From an uncultured Sutterella sp. (GTDB taxonomy: Bacteria; Pseudomonadota; Gammaproteobacteria; Burkholderiales; Burkholderiaceae_F), in the NCBI GenBank assembly GCA_934249275.1, contig CAKQKT010000005.1:1-37273 (forward strand): a stretch of DNA of 37,273 nucleotides. The letters are read 5' to 3'. The position numbers and the translations under genes were made by a program. Shown one piece after another: positions 15,264 through 23,411 of this stretch (position 1 is the stretch's first letter; each line of letters starts with the position of its first letter). The notes under the pieces were generated by a model. It was not told the DNA's origin, ran no database searches, and saw only the letters and a program-made list of their open reading frames with translations.

Positions 15264-16406
15264 ATGAAGAAGACTCTTGCTGCAATGGCCGTTCTCGGCG
15301 CCTTCGCAGGCTCTGCTTTCGCCGCCAACGTCACGATGTACGGCATCATCGATACGGGTCTCGGCTATACGCACCTTGACCAGGGCTTTGGCGAAAACAC
15401 GGACACGTTCGACATGCGTTCCGGCCAGAACTCCGCCGCCCGCTTCGGCGTCAAGGGTGAAGAAGATCTCGGCAACGGCATGAAGGTCGGCTTCAACCTC
15501 GAAAACGGCTTCGCCGGCGACGACGGCAAGTTCAGCACGACCAACCGCCTCTTCGACCGTGAAGCCCTCCTCTACATCAACGGCACGTTCGGCGAACTCG
15601 GCATGGGCCGCCAGGGTGAACTCGCTACCGGCAACGGCCGCTACGGCATCTTCGGCGGCAAGGTTTCGCCGTTCTCCACCGGCTGGTCCGACATCGGCGG
15701 CCACAAGTATGTGATGGGCGCGGGCTTCGGCCGTCTCGACAACACGGTCACCTACAAGACCCCGACGTTTGCCGGTGTCAACGTTTACGCTCAGTACTCC
15801 TTCAAGACCTCCGACCTTAAGGACGACGGCACGGCTCTTGACGGTCGCGAAGGCTCCTCCGAATCCAATCGCCAGTACGCCCTGGGCGTTTCCTACACCG
15901 CGGGCGACCTCTACCTCGCCGGCGTCGTCAGCCAGAAGAACGTCGCCACAGCCGGCGCCAATGCCGCCGATTATGATGAAGATCCTCTGACCGTCAGCCT
16001 CGGCGGCAACTACGACTTCGGCGTTGCCAAGGTCTATGCTGCCGGCCAGTACTTCAAGGATTCCACTCTTGCCGTCGGCGCCGTTCAGGACAAGGGGGTT
16101 GCTGCCGCCGATGTCAAGCAGGGGAAGTACTTTGACGGCTTCGGCCTCTCCGTCGGCGCCGACGTTCCGGCCTTCGGCGGCACGGCCAAGGCTCTCGTCA
16201 GCTACATGAACGCCGAAGACCAGGTCGCCGACAAGGACATGCACCGCTACGTCTTCTCCGTCGGCTACGAGTATCCTCTCTCCAAGCGCACGATGGTCTA
16301 CGCGGGCGCCGGCTACTTCATGGACGACTATGACGTCAAGACCGCCGGCTACGACGACAAGGCTTCCGTCACCGCCGTGAACATGGGCCTCGTGCACAAG
16401 TTCTAA
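15264..16406 (+). CDS. General porin, Gram-negative betaproteobacterial type (Porin_4)
   Basis: Outer-membrane trimeric beta-barrel channel of 380 aa for small hydrophilic solutes. It starts with a typical signal peptide MKKTLAAMAVLGAFAGSAFA (1-20), then NVTMYGIIDTGLGY, the characteristic first strand of Burkholderiales porins (usually VTLYGxxDxGxxY). Internal blocks SRFGxKGEEDLGNGxKxxFxLE-like (here AARFGVKGEEDLGNGMKVGF, about 73-92) and repeated Gly/aromatic strands follow, and the protein ends in phenylalanine (VHKF), the beta-barrel assembly signal. The ATG at 15264 has AAAGGAAA upstream. Two terminators follow, so it is monocistronic. Confidence 0.95.
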   Translation: MKKTLAAMAVLGAFAGSAFAANVTMYGIIDTGLGYTHLDQGFGENTDTFDMRSGQNSAARFGVKGEEDLGNGMKVGFNLENGFAGDDGKFSTTNRLFDREALLYINGTFGELGMGRQGELATGNGRYGIFGGKVSPFSTGWSDIGGHKYVMGAGFGRLDNTVTYKTPTFAGVNVYAQYSFKTSDLKDDGTALDGREGSSESNRQYALGVSYTAGDLYLAGVVSQKNVATAGANAADYDEDPLTVSLGGNYDFGVAKVYAAGQYFKDSTLAVGAVQDKGVAAADVKQGKYFDGFGLSVGADVPAFGGTAKALVSYMNAEDQVADKDMHRYVFSVGYEYPLSKRTMVYAGAGYFMDDYDVKTAGYDDKASVTAVNMGLVHKF

Positions 16407-16420
16407 GCCTTCTCTGAACG

Positions 16421-16511
16421 CTCCGGCCGCTAGACTTCGGCCGGAGCTGATTTGGATTCCTCATTTGTTTTTAAGCCTCGCCCTTCCTCGTGATCGGCGA
16501 GGTCTTTTTTC
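16421..16511 (+). terminator. Tandem terminators after the porin gene
   Basis: The first is a 9-bp stem CTCCGGCCG/CGGCCGGAG (16421-16446) with a weak T tract. The second, CCTCGCC/GGCGAGG (16476-16502), is followed by TCTTTTTTC and is the convincing intrinsic terminator. Confidence 0.75.
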
Positions 16512-16595
16512 ACCTATTTCCGCCTGCCGGACACCCGCATAAGACCTAGCTCAAGCCGCCTGACTACTTCGTCCTAGGCACGACGCCTTATTCGC

Positions 16596-16623
16596 TTGCT
16601 TTCGTTTTTCCTTCTCCTACAAT
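16596..16623 (+). promoter_or_regulatory. Candidate promoter for the PheC-like gene
   Basis: TTGCTT (16596-16601) and TACAAT (16618-16623) are separated by 16 nt. Transcription would start near 16630, giving a leader of about 145 nt before the ATG at 16774. The rest of the interval 16512-16773 shows no coding sequence. Confidence 0.45.
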
Positions 16624-16773
16624 CGTTTTATAGGAAGATTCCGCAAACAACCATCCTCATTTGCTGTGACGCTTCCTCCTGACCGCTGCGCTCGAAACGC
16701 AGTCCGCCAACCCGCCCGTCCGGCCTTACTTCGACCGTTCCGGATGCGGCATCCACGCACTTGAGACAAAACA

Positions 16774-17556
16774 ATGCAGAAATCCGCTCTCACGGCGCTT
16801 GCCTGCGCCGCCGCTGCCGTCATGGCCATTGCTTCCGCTCCCGCATCCGCGGGCGAAAGGCTCGACAACATCGTGAAGAACAACACGCTCCGCGTGGGCA
16901 CGCCGGGCGACTATCGTCCGTTCGCCATGAAGGAGGACACTGGCTTCGCAGGCCACGACATCGACGTCGTCAACGCCATGGCAAAGGTCTACGGCTGGAA
17001 GGTCGAATTCGTCCAGACGTCCTGGAAGCAGATGGCGGCCGACCTCAAGGCGAACAAGTTCGACGTCGCCGTGGGCGGCATCACGCGCAGCCCGGCCCGC
17101 GCGCTCATTGCCGACTTCCTGCCGGCCTACGCGCCGTTCGGGAAGGTGGCGCTCGTGAACGCCAAGAACAAGGACAAGTTCAAAACGCTCGACGACCTGA
17201 ATCAGCCCGGCGTTCGCGTCATCAAGAATCCGGGCGGCACGAACGAAGCCTTCGTGCTCGCAAACCTCACGAAGGCTCAGGTCTCGACGCATGACAAAAA
17301 CTTCGAAATCCCGGGCCTCATCGCCGAAGGCAAGGGCGACGTCATGATCACCGAAAACGCCGAAGCCAAGCTCTACGCGAAGAAGGACAAGCGCCTTTAC
17401 GCGGCCTTCCTCGAAAAGCCCCTTACGCCCGTCAACTACATGGGCTTTCTCATGCCGACTGACGACGCCGATTACACGCGCGTCATGAACTACCTCTGGG
17501 ATCTGCTTGACCGCCGCGGCGAACTGAAAGCCATCGAAGCCAAATGGCTGGACTGA
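16774..17556 (+). CDS. Periplasmic solute-binding-fold protein, probable cyclohexadienyl dehydratase (PheC-like)
   Basis: Exported 260 aa protein with a signal peptide (about 1-26, ending ASAGE). The fold is solute-binding protein family 3 (amino-acid type): LRVGTPGDYRPFAMKED, GFAGHDIDVVNAMAK and DVAVGGITRSPAR. Several details match the enzyme branch typified by Pseudomonas PheC rather than transport proteins: TSWKQM near 84-89, QPGVRVIKNPGGTNEAF near 144-160 and ENAEAKLY near 194-201, where Glu197 aligns with the glutamate held to be the PheC catalytic acid. PheC converts prephenate to phenylpyruvate and arogenate to phenylalanine in the periplasm. No ABC permease or ATPase gene is adjacent, which favours an enzyme. 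An amino-acid-binding protein is the alternative. Confidence 0.8.
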   Translation: MQKSALTALACAAAAVMAIASAPASAGERLDNIVKNNTLRVGTPGDYRPFAMKEDTGFAGHDIDVVNAMAKVYGWKVEFVQTSWKQMAADLKANKFDVAVGGITRSPARALIADFLPAYAPFGKVALVNAKNKDKFKTLDDLNQPGVRVIKNPGGTNEAFVLANLTKAQVSTHDKNFEIPGLIAEGKGDVMITENAEAKLYAKKDKRLYAAFLEKPLTPVNYMGFLMPTDDADYTRVMNYLWDLLDRRGELKAIEAKWLD

Positions 17557-17621
17557 GATTGAGTTGAGCCGGCGTCGCATGAGCCGTCTCTGACAATGTC
17601 CCGACAAAAATGCAGCTCAAG

Positions 17622-17656
17622 AAAAAGGCCCGGAAGCTTTTTCCGAGCCTTTTTTC
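17622..17656. terminator. Bidirectional terminator between the PheC-like gene and pyrD
   Basis: AAAAAGGCCCGGAA (17622-17635) pairs with TTCCGAGCCTTTTTT (17641-17655) with one mismatch. Both strands end in a T run, which suits the convergent arrangement. Confidence 0.8.
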
Positions 17657-17681
17657 ATGTCGGTCGCTTGCCGGGCGCCTG

Positions 17682-18740
17682 TCAGCGGCCGTTGGCCTTG
17701 CGCCACTCGGCGATGGCGTCGCTTGCCGTCTGAATGAGTTCGGGGCCGTAGTAGATGAAGCCCGTATAGAGCTGGACGAGGCTAGCGCCCGCCTCCATCT
17801 TGGCGACGGCGTGCTCGGGCGTCATGACGCCGCCCGAAGCGATGATGGGAAGCGTCCCCTGAAGATGGTCGGAGAGAACCTTGACGACGGCGGTCGAACG
17901 CTCGAAAAGCGGACGGCCGGAAAGACCGCCGGGATTCTCGCTCTTGGGCTCGCCTTCGACGCCCTTGCGCGAGCGCGTCGTGTTGGTGGCGGTGATGGCG
18001 TCCATGCCGTACTTGACGAAGACGTCGGCGGCGCGGCGAATGGCATCGTCCGTAAGGTCGGGACCGATCTTCACGGTGACGGGCACGTAGCGTCCCGTCG
18101 CATCGGCCATGGCCTTGCGCTTGTCGGCGATGCCGCTCACGAGCTCATCAAGGTAGTCGCCTTCCTGAAGCGCGGTAAGGTTGGAGACGTTCGGGCAGGA
18201 GATGTCGATGGCCAGATAGTCCGCCGTCGAATAGCTCTTTTCAATCAACACGAGATAGTCGGGAAGAGACTTTTCAACGGGCGTCGGCGTCTGCTTGCCG
18301 ATGTTGACGCCGACAATGCCTCCGCGATCGCGGAACTGAGCCGAGCTGCGGGCAATGTTGGCCATGCCGGCGTCGACGCCGGGATTGTTGAAGCCCATGT
18401 AGTTGACGACGCCTTCCTTCGGGATCAGGCGCCAGCAGCGCGGGCGCGGATTACCGGGCTGGCCGGCCGGCGTGAAGGTGCCCGTTTCAATATGGCCGAA
18501 CCCCAGGCGGCCGAGGCCAGAAACGTGGCCGCCGGTCTTATCCATGCCGGCGGCAAGACCGATCGTATTGGGGAAGGTGATCCCCATGACCTTGACCGGA
18601 TCGCTCTTGGGAAGGCCGGCCACGAGGCGAGTGAGGCCGGCGGCGGAAGCCCAGTCGATGTTGCTCATGATGAGACCGTGAGCCGTTTCCGGATCCATCT
18701 GAAAGAGGACGCTACGAGCAAGTTTGTAGAGCATGGACAT
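17682..18740 (-). CDS. pyrD: Dihydroorotate dehydrogenase, class-2 fold with class-1-like active-site cysteine
   Basis: Oxidises dihydroorotate to orotate in pyrimidine synthesis. The 352 aa length, the N-terminal amphipathic extension MLYKLARSVLFQMDPETAHGL and the blocks GNPRPRCWRL, NYMGFNNPGVDA, VKIGPDLTDD and ATNTT are those of membrane-associated, quinone-linked class 2 enzymes. The active-site loop is odd. Class 2 enzymes read NISSPN with a catalytic serine (Ser175 in E. coli); here it is DISCPN, with Cys182 in the base position as in class 1 enzymes, and Asp179 replacing the orotate-binding Asn172. The downstream TPGLR is also changed (VSNLT). The other orotate asparagines are kept. It is a single gene, transcribed away from the M20 peptidase gene. 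Confidence 0.93.
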   Translation of the reverse strand: MSMLYKLARSVLFQMDPETAHGLIMSNIDWASAAGLTRLVAGLPKSDPVKVMGITFPNTIGLAAGMDKTGGHVSGLGRLGFGHIETGTFTPAGQPGNPRPRCWRLIPKEGVVNYMGFNNPGVDAGMANIARSSAQFRDRGGIVGVNIGKQTPTPVEKSLPDYLVLIEKSYSTADYLAIDISCPNVSNLTALQEGDYLDELVSGIADKRKAMADATGRYVPVTVKIGPDLTDDAIRRAADVFVKYGMDAITATNTTRSRKGVEGEPKSENPGGLSGRPLFERSTAVVKVLSDHLQGTLPIIASGGVMTPEHAVAKMEAGASLVQLYTGFIYYGPELIQTASDAIAEWRKANGR

Positions 18741-19102
18741 GTAAAGTGGACTCCGAATAGATATCGAGCAAAAGCTTGTCTTGATGACGAATGCGGGCGC
18801 GCAGAACGCACCGGGCGGCGTAAAAAACGAATGCAGCCGCTTAATCGGCTGAAATTGTACTCGAAGCGGGCTCGGACGGAGAAGCCGGACGCATCGGAAA
18901 CGACGTCAATGCGCCGGAACCCGTCAACACGGCGCCTCAAGCGGGTGGGCCATGTCCGCAGAACGCCTATATCCCGTCCGAAGCGGCCGGCTTGACGGAC
19001 GTGCACTCCGACGTTCCTCCCGGTGATATGATCCATTAGCATTCAGCAAAAATTGCGGCTTTCGATGCTGAGCAAAGCCGCCATTCTTTAAGGAGATTAA
19101 TG
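18741..19102. other. Intergenic region between divergent pyrD and the M20 peptidase gene
   Basis: The interval holds the two divergent start regions. TATGAT at about 19025-19030 could be a -10 box for the peptidase gene, but no -35 at proper spacing was found. No coding frame with a plausible start and ribosome site was seen. Confidence 0.45.
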
Positions 19103-20218
19103 ATGACCATGCTGGAAGAATACGTTCGCGACCTCGCCGAACTCGTCAACCGCGACTGCGGCACGACCAACTGCGCCGGCGTCACATCCGCCGCCGAAGT
19201 GATGAAGCGCCATTTCGAATCCATCGGCTGGGAAGCGCAGCTTGTCGATCTCGGCCCGACCGCGGGCAAGGGCCTCGTCTGCAAGAACAAGCCGGGCTCC
19301 ACGGAATGCGACGTGATTCTCAACGGCCATCTCGACACGGTCTTCCCGGACGGCACCGCCGGCGCACGCCCCTTCTCCATCGAAGGCACGACCGCTCACG
19401 GCCCGGGCTGCTCCGACTGCAAGAGCGGCGTTCTCGCCATCTTCTACGCCTGCAAGCATGCCCGTCCTGAAGATCTGGAACGCCTGAGCGTCTGGTGCGT
19501 CTTCAACCCGGACGAAGAGCTAGGCTCTCGCGCCTCCAAGGACTGGCTCAAGGAGCTCGCCACCCACGCCAAGGCCGGTCTCATTTTCGAAGCCGCACGC
19601 GCCGGCGGCGAGCTCGTCCGCTCCCGCAAGGGCTCCTGTGGGGTGAAGTTTACGTTCAAGGGCAAGACAGCTCATGCCGGCAACAATCCGAAGGACGGCC
19701 TCAACGCCAACGTCGCCGCCATGCGCCTGGCGCTTGCCGCCTACGATCTCAACGACTTCGAGCGCGGCACGACCGTGAACCCCGGCATCATTCAGGGCGG
19801 CACGGGCGGCAACATCATTTCGGACCATGCCGAAGTGACGCTCGACCTTCGCTTCTGGAATGACGACGACGGCCGCGAACTGATCTCCGCCATCAACGCC
19901 TTGGCCGACAAGACCTGGGTTGAAGGCGTCACGCAGACGGCCGAACAGCTCTTCTACATCCCCGCCATGCCGCTCTCCCCCAAGACGAAGGCTCTCGTCG
20001 AAAAGATCGACGACGCCGCCAGGGAAGCCGGCTTCGAAGCTCAGTGGGTGGATGCCGGCGGCGCCTCCGACGGCAACCACATGGCCGAAGCGGGCATTCC
20101 GGTCGTCGACGGCTGCGGCCCTGCCGGCGGCGCCTTCCACTCCGAACGCGAGTTCCTGCGCCTTGAAACGGCCGAAGAACGCATCCAGATGATCGTCAAC
20201 CTCATGAAGCGCCTTTAA
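19103..20218 (+). CDS. M20 family metallopeptidase, glutamate carboxypeptidase (CPG2) type
   Basis: Predicted cytoplasmic zinc peptidase of 371 aa; there is no signal peptide. The metal and catalytic residues of the M20A family are visible: His76 and Asp78 in LNGHLDTVFPDG, Asp105 in GPGCSDCKSG, the Glu138/Glu139 pair in FNPDEELGS, a further Glu in IFEAARAG, and a C-terminal His in GGAFHSE. The lid domain has the usual KFTFKGKTAHAGNNPKDGLNA. The family removes C-terminal glutamate or cleaves short peptides and acyl amino acids. Two ATGs are adjacent; the second (19103) has the better distance to AGGAGA at 19091, and the first (19100) would add one residue. A strong terminator follows. Confidence 0.9.
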   Translation: MTMLEEYVRDLAELVNRDCGTTNCAGVTSAAEVMKRHFESIGWEAQLVDLGPTAGKGLVCKNKPGSTECDVILNGHLDTVFPDGTAGARPFSIEGTTAHGPGCSDCKSGVLAIFYACKHARPEDLERLSVWCVFNPDEELGSRASKDWLKELATHAKAGLIFEAARAGGELVRSRKGSCGVKFTFKGKTAHAGNNPKDGLNANVAAMRLALAAYDLNDFERGTTVNPGIIQGGTGGNIISDHAEVTLDLRFWNDDDGRELISAINALADKTWVEGVTQTAEQLFYIPAMPLSPKTKALVEKIDDAAREAGFEAQWVDAGGASDGNHMAEAGIPVVDGCGPAGGAFHSEREFLRLETAEERIQMIVNLMKRL

Positions 20219-20242
20219 CCGCACACTCGGCTTAGAACGCGA

Positions 20243-20278
20243 AAAAGCCTCGGTTCCGGCGAATCCGAGGCTTTTTTC
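20243..20278 (+). terminator. Terminator after the M20 peptidase gene
   Basis: AAAAGCCTCGG (20243-20253) pairs perfectly with CCGAGGCTTTT (20265-20275), and the T run continues to 20277. Confidence 0.85.
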
Positions 20279-20289
20279 ATGCTTGTTCG

Positions 20290-20416
20290 AACCAATTAGA
20301 AGAGCCCCGAGGCGATGCCGACGGGGCTCTATCGTGGGAAGGCCTTACTCTGCCTTCCGGGATGCCGGCGATGGGGAGCCGGACTCTCATAAACCCGGGC
20401 CTTCTGCCCTTGGGTT
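20290..20416 (-). ncRNA. Candidate structured small RNA, about 125 nt
   Basis: Read on the minus strand, this interval has a promoter just upstream and folds into four hairpins in order: AACCC...GGGTT with an inner GGGC/GCCC at the very 5' end (20416-20392), CCGGC/GCCGG (about 20382-20364), GGAAGGC/GCCTTCC (20358-20337), and an 8-bp GAGCCCCG/CGGGGCTC stem (20329-20302) followed by TTCTAATT, which could terminate it. It stands alone between convergent genes, so it is not a leader. It does not fit a tRNA cloverleaf, tmRNA, SRP or RNase P RNA, and I could not match it to 6S RNA. Family unknown. Confidence 0.5.
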
Positions 20417-20422
20417 GATATT

Positions 20423-20451
20423 ATGGTAGCCCTGACGAGTCGTTAAGTCAA
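20423..20451 (-). promoter_or_regulatory. Promoter of the candidate small RNA
   Basis: On the minus strand, TTGACT (20451-20446) and TACCAT (20428-20423) are separated by exactly 17 nt. Transcription would start near 20416, precisely at the base of the first hairpin. No open reading frame with a ribosome site follows. Confidence 0.55.
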
Positions 20452-20589
20452 GCACTTTTTTCACATCTTCGCCCATCATCATGCAGGGATAAACCCGCAT
20501 CTGTCAGCAACCCGCACATTATCTCCGAAATTTGAAAAGGGCCCCGCCTGCCGGCGGAGCCCCTTCCCTTTACGTATCAGAAACGTTCT

Positions 20590-22206
20590 TTAGAAGCACA
20601 TGATCTGGCCGTCGGTGCGCTTTTCAGTTGCGCCGCACAGCACGCCGTCCTCGCTTCGGACGATCACCTGGCCGCGGCCCATGTGGTACGGGTCGGGCTG
20701 AACGATGATGTTGTGTCCGCGGCGCTGCAGGAGGCGGACGATGTGATTCGGCGTATCCTGCTCGACCTCGACGTTCTTGCCGCCAACCCACTGCCAGCGG
20801 GGCGCGTCGAGCGCGGCCTGCGGGTTGAGGTGCCATTCGATCATGTTCTGGACGACCTGGACGTGAGCCTGCGGCTGCATCCAGCCGCCCATGATGCCGA
20901 ACGGGCCCACGGGCTTGCCGTCCTTCGTGAGGAAGCCCGGGATGATCGTATGGTACGGACGCTTGCCGCCGAGCAGCGCGTTTTCGTGATTTTCGTCGAA
21001 CTTGAAGTTTTCGGCGCGGTCGTTGAACGAGATGCCGGTGCCCGGCAGGACGATGCCGGAGCCGAAGCCGCGGAAGTTGGACTGAATGAGCGAGACCATG
21101 TTGCCTTCGCCGTCGGCGCAGCAGAAGTAGATGGTCGACGGGCAACCCGGATCGCCCGGTTCGGGCATGATGGCCGTGTCGCCGATGAGGGCGCGGCGCT
21201 TCGCAGCGTATTCTTCGCTGAGAAGCTGATCGACGGACACCTTCATGTAGGAGGGCTCGGCCACGTAGCGGGCCGTATCGACCATGGCGAGCTTCATCGC
21301 CTCGATCTGGCGGTGCATCGTGTCGGCGCAGTCGCGTTCGGCGAATTCAAAGCCCTTGAGGATCTGGAGCGCCATGAGGACCGTGATGCCATGGCCGTTG
21401 GGCGGGAGCTCCCACACGTCGTAGCCGCGGTAGTTGACCGAAATCGGCTCGACCCATTCGGGATGATAGGCGGCGAGGTCCTCCTTCGTGAGGAAGCCGT
21501 TGTGCTTCTTGAAGAAGGCGTCGATCTTTTCGGCGATGACGCCGCGATAGAAGGATTCGCCCTTCGTGGCCGCGATTTCGCGAAGCGTGGCGGCCATGTC
21601 CGGGCAGCGGAACATTTCGCCCGGCTTGAGCCAGGTGTTGTTCGGAGCAAACGTGTCGAACCAGCCCTGGAATTCGGGACGATCGCGATACTTGGAATAG
21701 ATGCCGAAGGCTTCCTCCCAGAGGCGGGAAATGTTCGGCGTGACCGGATAGCCTTCTTCGGCGTAACGGATGGCGGGCGCCATCACCTCTTCGAGCGGCA
21801 TGCTGCCGAAGCGTTCGTGGAGAGCAGCCCAGCCGCCCACGCAGCCCGGCACGTCGATGGGCTCGACGCCGTAGCTCGGAATCTTCTCGTGGCCGCGGGC
21901 CTTGAGGGCCGCGACGGAGTTGGCAAGCGGCGCGGGGCCGGAGGCGTTGAGGCCGTACATCTTGCCCTTGAACCAGACGATGGCGAAGCAGTCGGCGCCG
22001 ATGCCGTTGCCGGTCGGCTCGACGACCGGCATGGCGCTCGCCATGGCAACGGCCGCGTCAACGGCGTTGCCGCCCTTGAGGAGGACCTGAAGGCCGGCGG
22101 AGGCCGCATGCGGGTTGCCCGCGTTGCACATGCCGTTGCGGGCATAAACGACGTGGCGCTTGGAGGCGTACGGATAGTCCTGTGCGTCAAACTGAAGATT
22201 GGTCAT
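20590..22206 (-). CDS. Gamma-glutamyltransferase family protein, YwrD-like
   Basis: N-terminal nucleophile hydrolase/transferase of 538 aa that would act on gamma-glutamyl compounds such as glutathione. Visible blocks are NPHAASAGLQVLLKGGNAVDAAVAM near 31-55, GNGIGADCFAIVW, the autoprocessing site CPSTIYFCCADGEGNMVSLIQ with the predicted nucleophile Thr358, and GGWMQPQAHVQVV. The Thr-Ile-Tyr-Phe context and SNFRGFGSGIVLPGTGI match the YwrD-type subgroup. No signal peptide is visible, so it probably works in the cytoplasm, unlike classical periplasmic GGT. It starts 26 nt after the GltS-like carrier gene on the same strand, so both form an operon and imported substrate could be processed inside the cell. 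Confidence 0.9.
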   Translation of the reverse strand: MTNLQFDAQDYPYASKRHVVYARNGMCNAGNPHAASAGLQVLLKGGNAVDAAVAMASAMPVVEPTGNGIGADCFAIVWFKGKMYGLNASGPAPLANSVAALKARGHEKIPSYGVEPIDVPGCVGGWAALHERFGSMPLEEVMAPAIRYAEEGYPVTPNISRLWEEAFGIYSKYRDRPEFQGWFDTFAPNNTWLKPGEMFRCPDMAATLREIAATKGESFYRGVIAEKIDAFFKKHNGFLTKEDLAAYHPEWVEPISVNYRGYDVWELPPNGHGITVLMALQILKGFEFAERDCADTMHRQIEAMKLAMVDTARYVAEPSYMKVSVDQLLSEEYAAKRRALIGDTAIMPEPGDPGCPSTIYFCCADGEGNMVSLIQSNFRGFGSGIVLPGTGISFNDRAENFKFDENHENALLGGKRPYHTIIPGFLTKDGKPVGPFGIMGGWMQPQAHVQVVQNMIEWHLNPQAALDAPRWQWVGGKNVEVEQDTPNHIVRLLQRRGHNIIVQPDPYHMGRGQVIVRSEDGVLCGATEKRTDGQIMCF

Positions 22207-22232
22207 GATGTTTTGTCCTTAAAGGGTTCGAG

Positions 22233-23411
22233 TTACAGGAATTCGACGAAGAAGCCTGCGATGATGACCGAGAAGCTCGTCACCGTTGCAAAGCCGGCAA
22301 CCAGGTACTTGGACATCAGTCGATCGTTGATGATCTTCTTTTCGGTCTCGTTTTCGGCAACGGCGTTGATCACTTCGTTGGCGATGAGGTAGGTGGCCGG
22401 AAAGCCGAGCAGCTGGCAGGAGGCGACGCCCACGGCGACGTTGCGCGAGCCGAGGATCTTCCAGAACGGAAGGATGTAGAAGAAGACCACGATGGCGGCG
22501 ACCGAGATCACGAAGATGATGAGGATCGAGTAGGAGAGCGTCAGCAGGTCGGCGGGCTTGATCGTGGCGAGCGACGGGATGATCGCGCCGAAGACCGCGC
22601 AGTTGAAGATGCCTGCAGCGTTGGCGTGCTTGAGAATGTTCTTCGGAAGAAGGCCGGTCGTGCCGACGACGGCGCCGAGGATCAGGGCCCAGATGGTGGC
22701 GGCAAGGCCGGTGTTCTTGCCGAGGAGCCAGGCGAGCCAGGCAAAGAAAGCCGTGATGGCGAGCGACGTGAAGGAGCCGTAGTACTTCTTGTGGCGTTCG
22801 AAGAACGTGGGCTTCTGTTCGCCTTCGGGCTTCTTCACTTCGGTTTCAAACGTCGGAATGACGCCCGTGGCGCGGTACTGCGCAACGACTTCGCGGGCTT
22901 CGCGAAGACCGAAGTAGCTTGCGATCGGCGTGCCTACGAACTTCTGGACGGCAAAGACGATGGTGCCGAGAGCCGCGGCCATGGCAAAGCCGTGGTCCAT
23001 GGCGGCGCTCGTCATGATCTGCGTGGCGACGATGCCGCCCGTGACGATCGGAACGGAAACGATGGTTTCCTCATAGCCGATGAGCGGCATCATGAGGAAA
23101 GCGGCGAGCATGATCACGCCCATGGCGAGGAAGGACGTCACCACGGTGCGCCATTCGTTGATGAGCTCGCGCACGTTGATGGTCGTGCCCATCGAGAAGA
23201 CGAGGAAAAGCACGGACCACTTCGCGATCTGGTCAAGACCCGCACGCTTGATGATGTCGGGCGGAATGAGCCCGGACATGAACGCGAAGAGGAAGAGCAT
23301 CAGGCTCACGAACACGGCCGAGAGCTTGGCCTTGGTGGCAACGCCGAGGAAGTCCCCGATGCCGAAGAAGAGAAGGCAGATGAAGAGATACCAGAACATG
23401 GATTCGAACAT
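22233..23411 (-). CDS. GltS-like multi-span membrane carrier, operonic with the gamma-glutamyltransferase
   Basis: Predicted inner-membrane secondary carrier of 392 aa with about 10-11 hydrophobic segments and one charged central loop (about residues 178-210). The overall layout, with two similar halves separated by that loop and glycine-rich segments such as VPIVTGGIVATQIMT and WALILGAVVGTTGLLPK, resembles the sodium/glutamate symporter (GltS/ESS) superfamily; I could not assign it to a defined family. Being first in an operon with a gamma-glutamyltransferase, it plausibly imports glutamate, a gamma-glutamyl peptide or a related acid. The start at 23411 lacks a well-spaced ribosome site; an ATG at 23399 is in frame. 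Confidence 0.72.
   Translation of the reverse strand: MFESMFWYLFICLLFFGIGDFLGVATKAKLSAVFVSLMLFLFAFMSGLIPPDIIKRAGLDQIAKWSVLFLVFSMGTTINVRELINEWRTVVTSFLAMGVIMLAAFLMMPLIGYEETIVSVPIVTGGIVATQIMTSAAMDHGFAMAAALGTIVFAVQKFVGTPIASYFGLREAREVVAQYRATGVIPTFETEVKKPEGEQKPTFFERHKKYYGSFTSLAITAFFAWLAWLLGKNTGLAATIWALILGAVVGTTGLLPKNILKHANAAGIFNCAVFGAIIPSLATIKPADLLTLSYSILIIFVISVAAIVVFFYILPFWKILGSRNVAVGVASCQLLGFPATYLIANEVINAVAENETEKKIINDRLMSKYLVAGFATVTSFSVIIAGFFVEFL

Noticed and set aside
17610..18995. A long plus-strand frame opposite pyrD
   Set aside because: Mirror of pyrD; its start lies inside a terminator and the product shows no domain.
20300..20440. A tRNA or tmRNA gene in the region after the M20 peptidase gene
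   Set aside because: There is a CTCATAA stretch resembling a CAT anticodon loop, but no acceptor stem, T-loop GTTCRANNC or cloverleaf spacing could be built.
20683..22392. A long plus-strand frame opposite the gamma-glutamyltransferase gene
   Set aside because: Mirror of a strongly conserved gene, with charged low-complexity composition and no start signals.
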